Positions 1-5,316 of a stretch of 5,316 nucleotides of DNA are shown piece by piece; within the stretch, counting starts at the first letter, position 1, and the number at the start of each line of letters is the position of its first letter. The notes beneath the pieces were generated by a model, which saw only the letters and a list, made by a program, of their open reading frames with translations, had not been told where the DNA came from and did no database searches. Both the position numbers and the translations under genes were made by a program. This DNA is from CAYLLT01 sp964591605. Its GTDB lineage: Bacteria; Planctomycetota; Phycisphaerae; UBA1845; PWPN01. The stretch lies in contig CAZQEN010000446.1 in the NCBI GenBank assembly GCA_964591605.1, positions 1-5,316 on the forward strand, read 5' to 3'.

Positions 1-466
<466 letters not shown>

Positions 467-475
467 ACTTTCATG

Positions 476-481
476 CTCCTT
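476..481 (-). promoter_or_regulatory. Ribosome binding site of groEL
   Basis: The minus strand reads AAGGAG 9 nt before the groEL ATG. It selects the start at 466 over the out-of-frame ATG at 472-474, which is too close to this site. Confidence 0.8.
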
Positions 482-502
482 GAGCTTGTTCGTTGCTTAC
501 CG

Positions 503-515
503 GTTATTCGATAAC
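503..515. other. Small perfect hairpin in the groEL leader
   Basis: GTTAT (503-507), loop TCG, ATAAC (511-515) form a perfect 5-bp stem in the relatively AT-rich part of the groES-groEL spacer, about 20 nt upstream of the groEL ribosome binding site. It could fold in the mRNA or be a chance palindrome. It has no U-tract and is not a terminator. Confidence 0.35.
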
Positions 516-533
516 TGCCTGTCGTGAATGCAG

Positions 534-612
534 GGGCACGATGCCCATAGGACGTTTGCGGGCAGGATGCCCGTGCCGAACGGCCAGGCAGGATGCCTGT
601 GCCACACCAGCG
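534..612. repeat. Three hairpin repeats at 26-bp period between groES and groEL
   Basis: Three related units start at 535, 561 and 587, an exact 26-bp period. Each begins with a short palindrome: GGGCA-CGA-TGCCC (534-546), CGGGCA-GGA-TGCCCG (559-573) and CAGGCA-GGA-TGCCTG (585-599). Units two and three match at 16 of the first 17 bases (561-577 and 587-603). The rest of each unit has diverged. The changes between units two and three keep the stem: the G:C pair in CGGGCA/TGCCCG becomes A:T in CAGGCA/TGCCTG. On the minus strand these would be three consecutive mRNA hairpins between the two chaperonin genes. I recall similar short GGCAGGATGCC-type intergenic repeats from planctomycete genomes. 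There is no T-run after any stem, so they do not look like intrinsic terminators. Confidence 0.75.
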
Positions 613-613
613 A

Positions 614-913
614 TCAGGATCCGACGATGGCGAGAATGTCGCCCTCATCGATGATCAGCAGTTCCTCGCCGTTCACCTTGATCTCGGTGCCGGCGTAGCT
701 GCTGAAGATCACTTCTTCGCCCTTGCTGACCTGGAGCTTGCTGCGTTCGCCCGTGTCGAGCAGTTTTCCGTCGCCGACGGCCTGCACGATGCCGCGCTTG
801 GGCTTTTCCTTGGCCGTATCCGGCAGAACGATGCCTCCCGCGGTCTTGGCCTCGGCCTCGACCCTCTTGAGCAGGACCTTGTCGCCCAGCGGACGAATCT
901 TCAGCTTACCCAT
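614..913 (-). CDS. groES: GroES co-chaperonin (Hsp10)
   Basis: This is the 10-kDa co-chaperonin, which forms a seven-subunit lid on GroEL, closes the folding chamber and couples ATP hydrolysis to substrate release in the cytoplasm. The product is 99 residues, the normal length for the family. The start KLKIRPLGDKVLLKRVE is the classic first strand (the PLGDRV-like signature). The mobile loop that docks into GroEL is at about 18-37 and contains GGIVLP (26-31). The stretch GEEVIFSSYAGTEIKVNGEE and the end DEGDILAIVG are also typical. The ATG at 911-913 has a GAAGGAG ribosome binding site at 923-929 with a 9-nt spacer. It is the first gene of the groES-groEL pair. The nearest credible promoter is the TATAAT at 1098-1103, giving a leader of roughly 180 nt. 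No CIRCE operator was seen. Confidence 0.98.
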   Translation of the reverse strand: MGKLKIRPLGDKVLLKRVEAEAKTAGGIVLPDTAKEKPKRGIVQAVGDGKLLDTGERSKLQVSKGEEVIFSSYAGTEIKVNGEELLIIDEGDILAIVGS

Positions 914-922
914 GTGACTCGC

Positions 923-929
923 TCCTTCC
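923..929 (-). promoter_or_regulatory. Ribosome binding site of groES
   Basis: The minus strand reads GAAGGAG 9 nt upstream of the groES ATG, a strong Shine-Dalgarno match that supports the start at 913. Confidence 0.75.
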
Positions 930-1055
930 TTTCAATGTCAGTTGAGGGGGTCCGGCCGTCTTTCTACCGCACATCGTGCAGGGGCGGACCCGAATGGCGC
1001 AGACCGGTCAATGCGGCACTGCGGTGTGTGAAGCGATCAGCAAGGACAATGCCAC

Positions 1056-1073
1056 AGCCGCGGCGTTGCGGCT
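1056..1073. other. Hairpin in the probable groES leader
   Basis: AGCCGC (1056-1061), a 6-nt loop, and GCGGCT (1068-1073) form a perfect 6-bp GC-rich stem. It would lie some 20-35 nt into the groES transcript if the TATAAT at 1098-1103 is used. It could stabilise the 5' end or take part in temperature- or protein-dependent control, but a 6-bp stem can also arise by chance in GC-rich DNA. Confidence 0.35.
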
Positions 1074-1097
1074 CCGGGAAGGTGAATGTTTTAAACT

Positions 1098-1103
1098 ATT
1101 ATA
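1098..1103 (-). promoter_or_regulatory. Probable -10 box of the groES-groEL promoter
   Basis: The minus strand reads a consensus TATAAT here, inside the only AT-rich patch of this intergenic region and pointing at groES. At 17 bp spacing the -35 position (1121-1126) reads ACCATG, a very poor match to TTGACA, and neighbouring spacings are no better. The promoter may therefore be weak, activator-dependent or controlled through the overlapping palindrome. A start of transcription near 1091 would give a leader of about 178 nt. The -10 match is seen directly; its use is inferred. Confidence 0.5.
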
Positions 1104-1106
1104 CAA

Positions 1107-1124
1107 TAACATGTTACGAACATG
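1107..1124. promoter_or_regulatory. Possible operator: overlapping palindromes at the groES promoter
   Basis: Two perfect palindromes overlap: TAACATGTTA (1107-1116) and CATGTT-ACG-AACATG (1110-1124). They occupy the spacer and -35 side of the TATAAT box at 1098-1103, where a repressor or activator would act on chaperonin transcription. The sequence is not CIRCE, and it does not match the CGAACN4GTTCG LexA box of Gram-positive bacteria. The binding protein, if any, is unknown. Confidence 0.4.
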
Positions 1125-1273
1125 GTCGACCGCGATTTCCGGAGGCAATCGCCGCCCGGTTCCTGCCAGATTCGGACATCCGGCGGGTCTTCCTGTCAGA
1201 ATGGCACGTCGAACGGAGCGGGCGTTCGGCCGTATGGCATCGCCGCGCGGGCTTCAAGCTCGGGGCTCTTGAG

Positions 1274-2005
1274 TCAGAAGATGAGCACGGGCTCGGTATC
1301 GACGGGCAGCCAATCGACCCGGCGTTTGCGGGAGATGGGCGGCAGGCTGACCGTGACGGCGTACTTGACGCCGACCTCGGCCCCGCGTTTGGCGGCCAGA
1401 CCGGTGTAGTAGTGCAGGTAGTCGAACGAGATTTCGCCGCGCAGGAGCTGGTGCTCGCGGCAGGCCTGCGTCCAGACGGGGATGACATCGGTGACGTCCA
1501 TCCAGAGATCGGGGTGATAGTCCTCCATGTCCTCCCAGTTTTCGAGGTAATACAGGCCGCGGATCAGGTGGGCGGGGTCTTTGCGCTGGATCCCCGGCAA
1601 GGCGGCCAGGAAACCACCCTCCATGACGATCTCATACGTGTTGCGGTGGTCGCGGTGGAAGGAGCCGCGCCAGTGGGTGAGCACGATGTCGGGCTTGAGC
1701 GCGCGGATGCGGTCGCACATGTCGTGGAGGGTGTCGGGGGTGACTTGCAGTTCGCCATCGGGGTGCTCGAGCACGATGCACTCGGCGGCACCGATCGTGC
1801 GGGCAAACGCGTCGGCCTCTTTGAGACGCTGCGTGCGGTATGCCTGGTGATCCATCTTCGGGTTGCCTTTTTCACCCGCCGTCATGTGCAGGATGGTCAC
1901 GCGATGGCCGGCCGCCGCGTATTTGGCGGCGAGCAGACCGCCGGTGATCTCCGCATCGCCGATGTGGCCGCCGATGACCAGCATGTGCTTCTTCAAATCC
2001 GCCAT
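1274..2005 (-). CDS. LmbE/PIG-L family deacetylase-fold protein with altered active-site motif
   Basis: The protein belongs to the LmbE/PIG-L superfamily (PF02585), whose members are zinc-dependent cytoplasmic hydrolases. They typically remove acetyl groups from N-acetylglucosamine-type substrates, as MshB, BshB and PIG-L do. It is 243 residues, normal for the family. The N-terminal motif, usually HPDDE, reads HIGDAE at 14-19. The zinc-ligand His14 and Asp17 are kept, but the usual catalytic-base Asp is Gly16. The TAGEKGNP stretch (42-49), THW (110-112) and the second zinc motif HRDH (117-120) are conserved, as is the closing KRGAEVGVKYA region (207-216). The ATG at 2003-2005 has a GGGAG ribosome binding site at 2012-2016 with a 6-nt spacer. 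It starts 23 bp after the TSUP gene and is probably co-transcribed with it and the symporter. The substrate is unknown; the protein may be a divergent hydrolase or a catalytically changed relative. Confidence 0.88.
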   Translation of the reverse strand: MADLKKHMLVIGGHIGDAEITGGLLAAKYAAAGHRVTILHMTAGEKGNPKMDHQAYRTQRLKEADAFARTIGAAECIVLEHPDGELQVTPDTLHDMCDRIRALKPDIVLTHWRGSFHRDHRNTYEIVMEGGFLAALPGIQRKDPAHLIRGLYYLENWEDMEDYHPDLWMDVTDVIPVWTQACREHQLLRGEISFDYLHYYTGLAAKRGAEVGVKYAVTVSLPPISRKRRVDWLPVDTEPVLIF

Positions 2006-2011
2006 CGCTCA

Positions 2012-2016
2012 CTCCC
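2012..2016 (-). promoter_or_regulatory. Ribosome binding site of the LmbE gene
   Basis: GGGAG on the minus strand, 6 nt before the ATG at 2003-2005, sits in the 23-bp gap after the TSUP stop codon. The LmbE protein thus has its own initiation site within the presumed operon. Confidence 0.6.
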
Positions 2017-2028
2017 ATCCGCAGGATC

Positions 2029-2796
2029 TCATCCGCGCACAACGATGAGAACACCCGACACAAGACAGATCAACTCAACGATCCCGATGAATATGCGTTC
2101 GCTCAGCCGGTCCAGGACGAGTTTGCCCAGCCATGACCCCGCGAACATGACGGGCGCAATCAGCAGTCCGGCCAGGAGCGTCTGGCCGGAGAGAACGCTT
2201 GCCCCGCCGTAGGCGACCAGCTTGAAGATGTGCGTGATCACCGTCGCCGCCGCTTCGGTGCCGATGTACGCCCCGCGGATCAGGCCGTACGCGAGAAAAA
2301 ACGGCGCGGTGACCGGGCCCGTGCTGCCGGCCAGGGCGGAAAGCAGCGACGCGCCCGCGCCCACGGCCATAAAGGCACGTGCGGAAAGGCGCGGATAGCT
2401 TCCCTTGAACAATCGACGATAAGCAACCACCGCGATCAGGAATACGCCGATCCCGCGCGTGAGCCCGGCCAGAGGCGCGGTCGCGAACAGGTATCCTCCG
2501 AGCAGCGCGCAGGGCACCGCGCCGACCGAATACCACGCGACCACGCGGCCGTCGATGTCGGCGCGGTTGAACCAGACGCGCGAGCCGTTGCCCACGAGCT
2601 GTGCGATCGTCAGGATCGGCACCGCCTGCCGGACGCCGAAGGCCCACACGAGCACGGGCAGCAGCAGAACCGCGCCGCCAAACCCGGCCACTGCCGCGAC
2701 CGCGGATGCGGTCAGGGCGCTCACGATCACGAGAACAATCTGGACGGCTTGGAGTTCGTTCACGGTTACACTTGCGCACAGGACTGCACGTACCAT
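2029..2796 (-). CDS. TauE/SafE (TSUP) family membrane permease
   Basis: This is a polytopic inner-membrane protein of the TSUP family (TauE/SafE/YfcA, PF01925), whose members are linked to transport of sulfite, sulfonates, sulfoacetate and related small anions. The product is about 255 residues, typical for the family, and almost wholly hydrophobic. The two family repeats are visible: AVAGFGGAVLLLPVLVWAFG near the N-terminus, followed by RQAVPILTIAQLVGNGSR, and ASLLSALAGSTGPVTAPFFL in the second half, followed by IGTEAAATVITHIFKLVAYG. The start is uncertain. The ATG at 2796 would overlap the end of the symporter gene by 31 bp. A GTG at 2761-2763 lies only 2 bp after the symporter TAA and would give 244 residues with a start close to the first membrane segment. 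Neither has a clear Shine-Dalgarno site, so translation is probably coupled to the symporter. The ATG is chosen on codon preference only. Substrate and direction of transport cannot be read from sequence. Confidence 0.88.
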   Translation of the reverse strand: MVRAVLCASVTVNELQAVQIVLVIVSALTASAVAAVAGFGGAVLLLPVLVWAFGVRQAVPILTIAQLVGNGSRVWFNRADIDGRVVAWYSVGAVPCALLGGYLFATAPLAGLTRGIGVFLIAVVAYRRLFKGSYPRLSARAFMAVGAGASLLSALAGSTGPVTAPFFLAYGLIRGAYIGTEAAATVITHIFKLVAYGGASVLSGQTLLAGLLIAPVMFAGSWLGKLVLDRLSERIFIGIVELICLVSGVLIVVRG

Positions 2797-4385
2797 TCCC
2801 ACGCCGCACTCGCGCCGAACCACGCTGCCGCCATGAGCAGCGCCCACTTCCACAGGTTTGGCCAGGCTTTCAGGCCGACCCAAGGGCCCTGCACATCCTC
2901 CAGCGTGTGGATGGTCAGATTCCGCAGCCGCTCGATGGCCACCGGCCGCTCGAAATTGCTCAGGAGCATCGTAACTGCGATCGTTCCCACAAACGAGAAG
3001 AACCCGATGTAAGCGAAATTCAACGTGAACGCCGGGTTGAATCGGGGGAGCATTTCCAGCGCGGCGGCGAGTGCGATCCCGACCATCATGCCGACGAAAG
3101 CGGCCCGCGGGGCGGCTCGGCGCGAGAACATGCCGACGATGTAGATCGCGACGATGACGCCGAGAACATCGGCATAAATCGACTGCAGGCGGGCCATGGC
3201 CGACTGCTCATTCATGAACACGGCGACGAGGGCGACGCCGATCAGCAGTCCGATGACCTCCGTGACTCTCGTGAAGCGCTTCTGCTCGGCCTCGCCGGCA
3301 GCGGGCCGGAAGAATCGAACATACACGTCCTGAAGCAGCAGCGCTCCGGTGCCGGTGAGCAGGCCGTCGGCGGTCGAGAGCAGTGCGGCCATCATGCCGG
3401 CCGAGAGAAGGCCGCGGATGCCGACGGGGAACCAGTCGAGCATGACGCGGAGGAACGCTTCGTCGGGTTTCACGTTCGGATCGGCCTGGCGCATGGCCGC
3501 ACCGACCAGAAACGAGCAGGTCGGGACGATGGCGGCAAGAATTCCGAGAAACAGCAGGCTTTTCTGGCCGTCACGCTCGGTTTTCGCAGCGAGGATGCGC
3601 TGGGCCATGCCGAAATTGCATGCCAGCCATGAGAGGCCGGCGATGGTGGCCCAGACGACGATGGCCTGGGCGGGGAAAAACGTGTCGGTGGTGAGGCTCC
3701 AGTCCGACGGCGGCACGATGCCGGGTATCCGGCCGCCAGCCTGGCCGGTCGCCTGCATCGACGCAAGGCCCGAGAGCCCGCCGATGTGCCGGACGGCGAC
3801 GGTTCCCACTGCCAGCAGCGTGAGGAAAAGGAAAATCGCCTGATACACATCGAGCACAAGCACGGTGCGCATGCCGCCGAGAATGACGTAGAAGCCTGCG
3901 ACCGCGGCGATGAAGCCGACGCTCGCCCAGAGGTTCCAGCCAATCAGATTGTGCAGCAGCAGCCCGCCCAGGTAGAGGCCTAGGCCCAGCGTCGCGACGA
4001 GCAGCACGACCATGAGCAGCGAGAAGACGACGCGGCACTGGACGTTGAATCGCTTTTCCAGAAACTCGGGGGTGGTGACGATGCGGCTGCGCCAGTAGAT
4101 GGGCAGGAAGAACATGGCCGCGAACCACGTGGTGAACCAGACGTGGACGGCCGTCCACTGCGTGACGTAGAGGCCGCAGATGAAACCCAGGGCCGCGATG
4201 CTCATGTAGCCCGGATCGACGGCCATCCCCAGCAGGGCCAGGCCGCTCTGCCACCACGTCTGCGTCCGGCCGCCGGTGATGAACTCGTCGGCGCTGCGAT
4301 GGGCGTGCCGGCGGCTCACGAAGTAGCCGGCGATGAAGATCGCGAGGAAGTACGTTGCGACGATAACGGAGTCGATGGTGATCAC
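2766..4385 (-). CDS. Sodium:solute symporter (SSS family)
   Basis: This inner-membrane secondary transporter of the SSS family (PF00474, TC 2.A.21, LeuT fold) uses the sodium gradient to import a sugar, organic acid, amino acid or similar solute. From the GTG at 4383-4385 it is 539 residues, within the usual 450-600. Family marks are ADEFITGGR (32-40) after the first membrane segment, TTPEFLEKRF (104-113), GGMRTVLVLDVYQAIF (170-185) and SAGMMAALLSTADGLLTGTGALLLQDVY (328-355). In the last block, Ser337-Thr338 fall where vSGLT has its sodium-2-site Ser-Ser pair. Roughly 13-14 membrane segments can be picked out, ending in a hydrophobic stretch near 513-530. The frame is open back to an ATG at 4547, but those 54 extra codons are Arg/Ala-rich, lack family similarity and run through the repeat element. 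The GTG directly before ITIDSVIVATYFLAIF is therefore preferred, although its ribosome binding site is weak. The gene leads the symporter-TSUP-LmbE set. The substrate is unknown. Confidence 0.93.
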   Translation of the reverse strand: MITIDSVIVATYFLAIFIAGYFVSRRHAHRSADEFITGGRTQTWWQSGLALLGMAVDPGYMSIAALGFICGLYVTQWTAVHVWFTTWFAAMFFLPIYWRSRIVTTPEFLEKRFNVQCRVVFSLLMVVLLVATLGLGLYLGGLLLHNLIGWNLWASVGFIAAVAGFYVILGGMRTVLVLDVYQAIFLFLTLLAVGTVAVRHIGGLSGLASMQATGQAGGRIPGIVPPSDWSLTTDTFFPAQAIVVWATIAGLSWLACNFGMAQRILAAKTERDGQKSLLFLGILAAIVPTCSFLVGAAMRQADPNVKPDEAFLRVMLDWFPVGIRGLLSAGMMAALLSTADGLLTGTGALLLQDVYVRFFRPAAGEAEQKRFTRVTEVIGLLIGVALVAVFMNEQSAMARLQSIYADVLGVIVAIYIVGMFSRRAAPRAAFVGMMVGIALAAALEMLPRFNPAFTLNFAYIGFFSFVGTIAVTMLLSNFERPVAIERLRNLTIHTLEDVQGPWVGLKAWPNLWKWALLMAAAWFGASAAWEWYVQSCAQV

Positions 4386-4427
4386 AGATTCTCGAGTGTC
4401 AGCAGTTGTCGACGGGCGCCTTTTGTG

Positions 4428-4450
4428 GCAGGCACGCTCCGCGTGCCGTC
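4428..4450 (+). repeat. Outer inverted repeat, left copy (hairpin)
   Basis: GCAGGCACGCTCCGCGTGC (4428-4446) is exactly the reverse complement of 4581-4599, and over 4428-4450 the match to 4577-4599 is 22 of 23. Each copy is itself a hairpin; here GGCACGC-TCC-GCGTGCC spans 4431-4447. I recall GGCACGCGGAGCGTGCC-like palindromes as common intergenic repeats of planctomycetes. The copy lies about 40 bp upstream of the preferred symporter start. Confidence 0.8.
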
Positions 4451-4454
4451 GGAT

Positions 4455-4480
4455 CCCGGATCGGGCCGCCGTTGACGGCG
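4455..4480. other. Two adjacent small hairpins inside the repeat element
   Basis: CCCG-GAT-CGGG (4455-4465) and CGCCGT-TG-ACGGCG (4467-4480) are perfect stems lying side by side just inside the left outer repeat. They add to the strongly structured character of this intergenic region. No T-run follows on either strand. Confidence 0.45.
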
Positions 4481-4495
4481 TCATCGCGTAAATCA

Positions 4496-4517
4496 GAGCC
4501 CGACGCGCGAGCGAGGG
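4496..4517 (+). repeat. Inner inverted repeat, left copy
   Basis: The 22-base unit begins GAGCCCGACGCGCG and ends AGCGAGGG. It matches the reverse complement of 4549-4570 at 20 of 22 positions, differing at unit positions 9 and 14. I recall GAGCCCGAAGCGCAAGCGAG-type sequences as a very abundant intergenic repeat of planctomycetes. The two copies could pair as a long stem with a 31-nt loop. Confidence 0.75.
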
Positions 4518-4548
4518 CTTCTTGCGATCGCCGCACCTTCCTCTCAAC

Positions 4549-4570
4549 CCCTCGCTTGCGCTTCGGGCTC
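4549..4570 (-). repeat. Inner inverted repeat, right copy
   Basis: Read on the minus strand this is GAGCCCGAAGCGCAAGCGAG followed by GG, the inverted partner of 4496-4517 with two differences. It lies inside the outer pair 4428-4450/4577-4599, so the two families are nested rather than interleaved. Confidence 0.75.
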
Positions 4571-4576
4571 CATGGA

Positions 4577-4599
4577 GACAGCACGCGGAGCGTGCCTGC
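4577..4599 (-). repeat. Outer inverted repeat, right copy (hairpin)
   Basis: This copy contains GCACGCGGAGCGTGCCTGC (4581-4599), the exact reverse complement of 4428-4446. It folds on itself as GCACGC-GGA-GCGTGC (4581-4595). It begins only 3 bp after the acetyltransferase stop codon in the direction of transcription, so it would form the 3' end structure of that mRNA. It has no T-run, so it might act as a stabiliser or weak terminator rather than a classical intrinsic terminator. Confidence 0.8.
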
Positions 4600-4602
4600 T
4601 GC

Positions 4603-5316
4603 TCACAGGTCTTTGCGCAGGATCGCGAAGCGCCGCGTCGGCCTGAGGCCGAAGCGGGCGTAGAAGCGGGCCGCGGCTTCGTCGGCCCAATTGAACCAGA
4701 CGGTGCGCCCGTCGGCCTGGCGGATCCGGCGGACGGCCTCGACGAACAGTTTCGCGCCGACCTGCATGTTTCGCGACTCGGGCCGCACGCCGAATGGGCC
4801 GAAGTGCTCGCCCTCCCACTGGCAATAGCCGATGATCCGCCCGTCCTGCTCGGCGATCAGGATCTCGTGAAGAGCGCCGCTGCGGACCTTGGCGCGGGCG
4901 GCCGTGTTCCAGTCGCCCGGAAACGCCTCGGCCAGAAACGCAAAGAACGCCTGCACCTGGCCCGCATCAAGCGGCAGAATGCGCAGGCCGCACCCGCTCG
5001 ACCAGGCCTGCTGCTCGAATTCGTACAGCTCGAAGTTGACGATCTCGCACGACATCGCGACGGGCTCGTGATCGACGTGGTAGCCGGCCCTGAGGAGAAA
5101 CTCCAGGCCGCCCGCGTACGCGTCCTGATCAACGCCCGGAAAGACGTAGCCGGGCGCGGAGCCGGTGTTGCCGCAGACCCAGACGCGATGACGATTATGT
5201 TTGCGCAGGTGCGTCTCCGCTGCGCTCAGGAGCTGACGGCCGATCCCGCGGTGCTGATGGTCCGGCGCGACCGCCAGCACGGAGATCCAGCCCAACTCGG
5301 GCTCGAGGCCCACGCG
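4603..5316 (-). CDS. Two-domain GNAT-family N-acetyltransferase, C-terminal part
   Basis: The product is a cytoplasmic GNAT-fold enzyme (PF00583-like) that would move an acetyl group from acetyl-CoA to an amine; the acceptor is unknown. About 237 residues are visible, and the gene runs past the right edge. A GTG at 5311-5313 could serve as a start, but the protein would then open in the middle of the first acetyltransferase domain, so the true start lies outside. Numbered from that GTG, the first domain shows strand beta-4 and motif A: GWISVLAVAPDHQHRGIGRQ, with the acetyl-CoA pyrophosphate loop QHRGIG at 20-25. A second GNAT-like unit follows from about 108: EILIAEQDGRIIGYCQWEG (150-168), FGVRPESRNMQVGAKL (174-189) and the motif B-like ARFYARFGLRPTRRF (215-229). 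In the second unit the loop reads RNMQVG, lacking the central glycine, so this half may be structural. The stop is followed within 3 bp by the repeat at 4577-4599. Confidence 0.85.
   Translation of the reverse strand, partial: RVGLEPELGWISVLAVAPDHQHRGIGRQLLSAAETHLRKHNRHRVWVCGNTGSAPGYVFPGVDQDAYAGGLEFLLRAGYHVDHEPVAMSCEIVNFELYEFEQQAWSSGCGLRILPLDAGQVQAFFAFLAEAFPGDWNTAARAKVRSGALHEILIAEQDGRIIGYCQWEGEHFGPFGVRPESRNMQVGAKLFVEAVRRIRQADGRTVWFNWADEAAARFYARFGLRPTRRFAILRKDL

Larger units (their letters stand above)
914..1273. other. Non-coding region between the LmbE gene and groES
   Basis: This 360-bp stretch contains no convincing gene on either strand. It holds the likely groES-groEL promoter (TATAAT at 1098-1103), an overlapping palindrome (1107-1124), a leader hairpin (1056-1073) and the groES ribosome binding site (923-929). 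It is AT-rich only around 1085-1123 and GC-rich elsewhere. I found no TTAGCACTC-N9-GAGTGCTAA CIRCE motif. I found no hairpin followed by a T-run that would terminate the upstream LmbE gene, so read-through into groES cannot be excluded. Part of 1084-1273 is open on the plus strand but continues antisense into the LmbE gene and looks like no known protein. Confidence 0.6.

Noticed and set aside
534..612. CRISPR array in the groES-groEL spacer
   Set aside because: Three units at 26-bp period with only about 15-17 conserved bases and no constant-length unique spacers; this is a palindromic repeat cluster, not a CRISPR array.
1084..1273. Possible small plus-strand gene or gene remnant between groES and the LmbE gene
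   Set aside because: The frame gives a globular-looking peptide, but it continues antisense into the LmbE gene without a stop, has no good ribosome binding site, and resembles no family I know.
914..1273. CIRCE (HrcA) operator upstream of groES
   Set aside because: No TTAGCACTC-N9-GAGTGCTAA or close variant could be found by reading this region.
593..2212. Plus-strand open frame of 539 codons across groES and the LmbE gene
   Set aside because: It lies antisense to groES and the LmbE gene, which have clear family motifs and ribosome binding sites. Its translation shows no recognisable domain. Long antisense frames are expected in GC-rich DNA.
2230..3632. Long plus-strand open frames opposite the TSUP and symporter genes
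   Set aside because: They are rich in Arg, Ala, Gly and His, lack domains, and are shadows of the well-supported minus-strand membrane proteins.
4577..4599. Rho-independent terminator of the acetyltransferase gene
   Set aside because: The hairpin is strong, but no T-run follows it in the direction of transcription, so only a repeat or possible 3' stabiliser is supported.
4143..4663. Plus- and minus-strand open frames across the acetyltransferase-symporter gap
   Set aside because: Compositionally biased translations created by the GC-rich repeats; no start signals or family similarity.

Overview
The window is GC-rich bacterial chromosome with every supportable gene on the minus strand. Transcription therefore runs from high to low coordinates. 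Three observations suggest the phylum Planctomycetota: short palindromic intergenic repeats of a type I recall as abundant in planctomycete genomes, a sodium:solute symporter beside an LmbE-like protein, and the high GC. This is inference from pattern recognition; no marker here settles it.

Layout in transcription order: (1) the C-terminal part of a two-domain GNAT acetyltransferase, whose 5' end lies beyond position 5316; (2) a 217-bp intergenic region holding two nested pairs of inverted repeats and several small hairpins; (3) a compact three-gene set: an SSS-family sodium:solute symporter, a TauE/SafE (TSUP) membrane permease that overlaps it or starts 2 bp after its stop, and, 23 bp further on, an LmbE/PIG-L-type deacetylase-fold protein; (4) a 360-bp non-coding stretch with a TATAAT box and an overlapping palindrome, taken as the chaperonin control region; (5) groES; (6) a 147-bp spacer with three hairpins at an exact 26-bp period; (7) the first 155 codons of groEL, which runs off the left edge.

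The chaperonin genes form the usual groES-groEL pair, which make the GroES lid and GroEL barrel for ATP-driven protein folding. No CIRCE (HrcA) operator is visible upstream. The symporter, TSUP permease and LmbE protein are tightly packed and probably co-transcribed. A plausible but unproven reading is import of a solute, cytoplasmic hydrolysis of an N-acyl or related group, and transport of a small anion.

Most worth a second look are the LmbE protein's HIGD in place of HPDD, which replaces the usual catalytic aspartate with glycine, the 26-bp-period hairpin array with a compensatory base-pair change, and the nested inverted-repeat element. I saw no CRISPR array, tRNA, rRNA, transposase or phage gene, and nothing that I can call a new multi-gene system.
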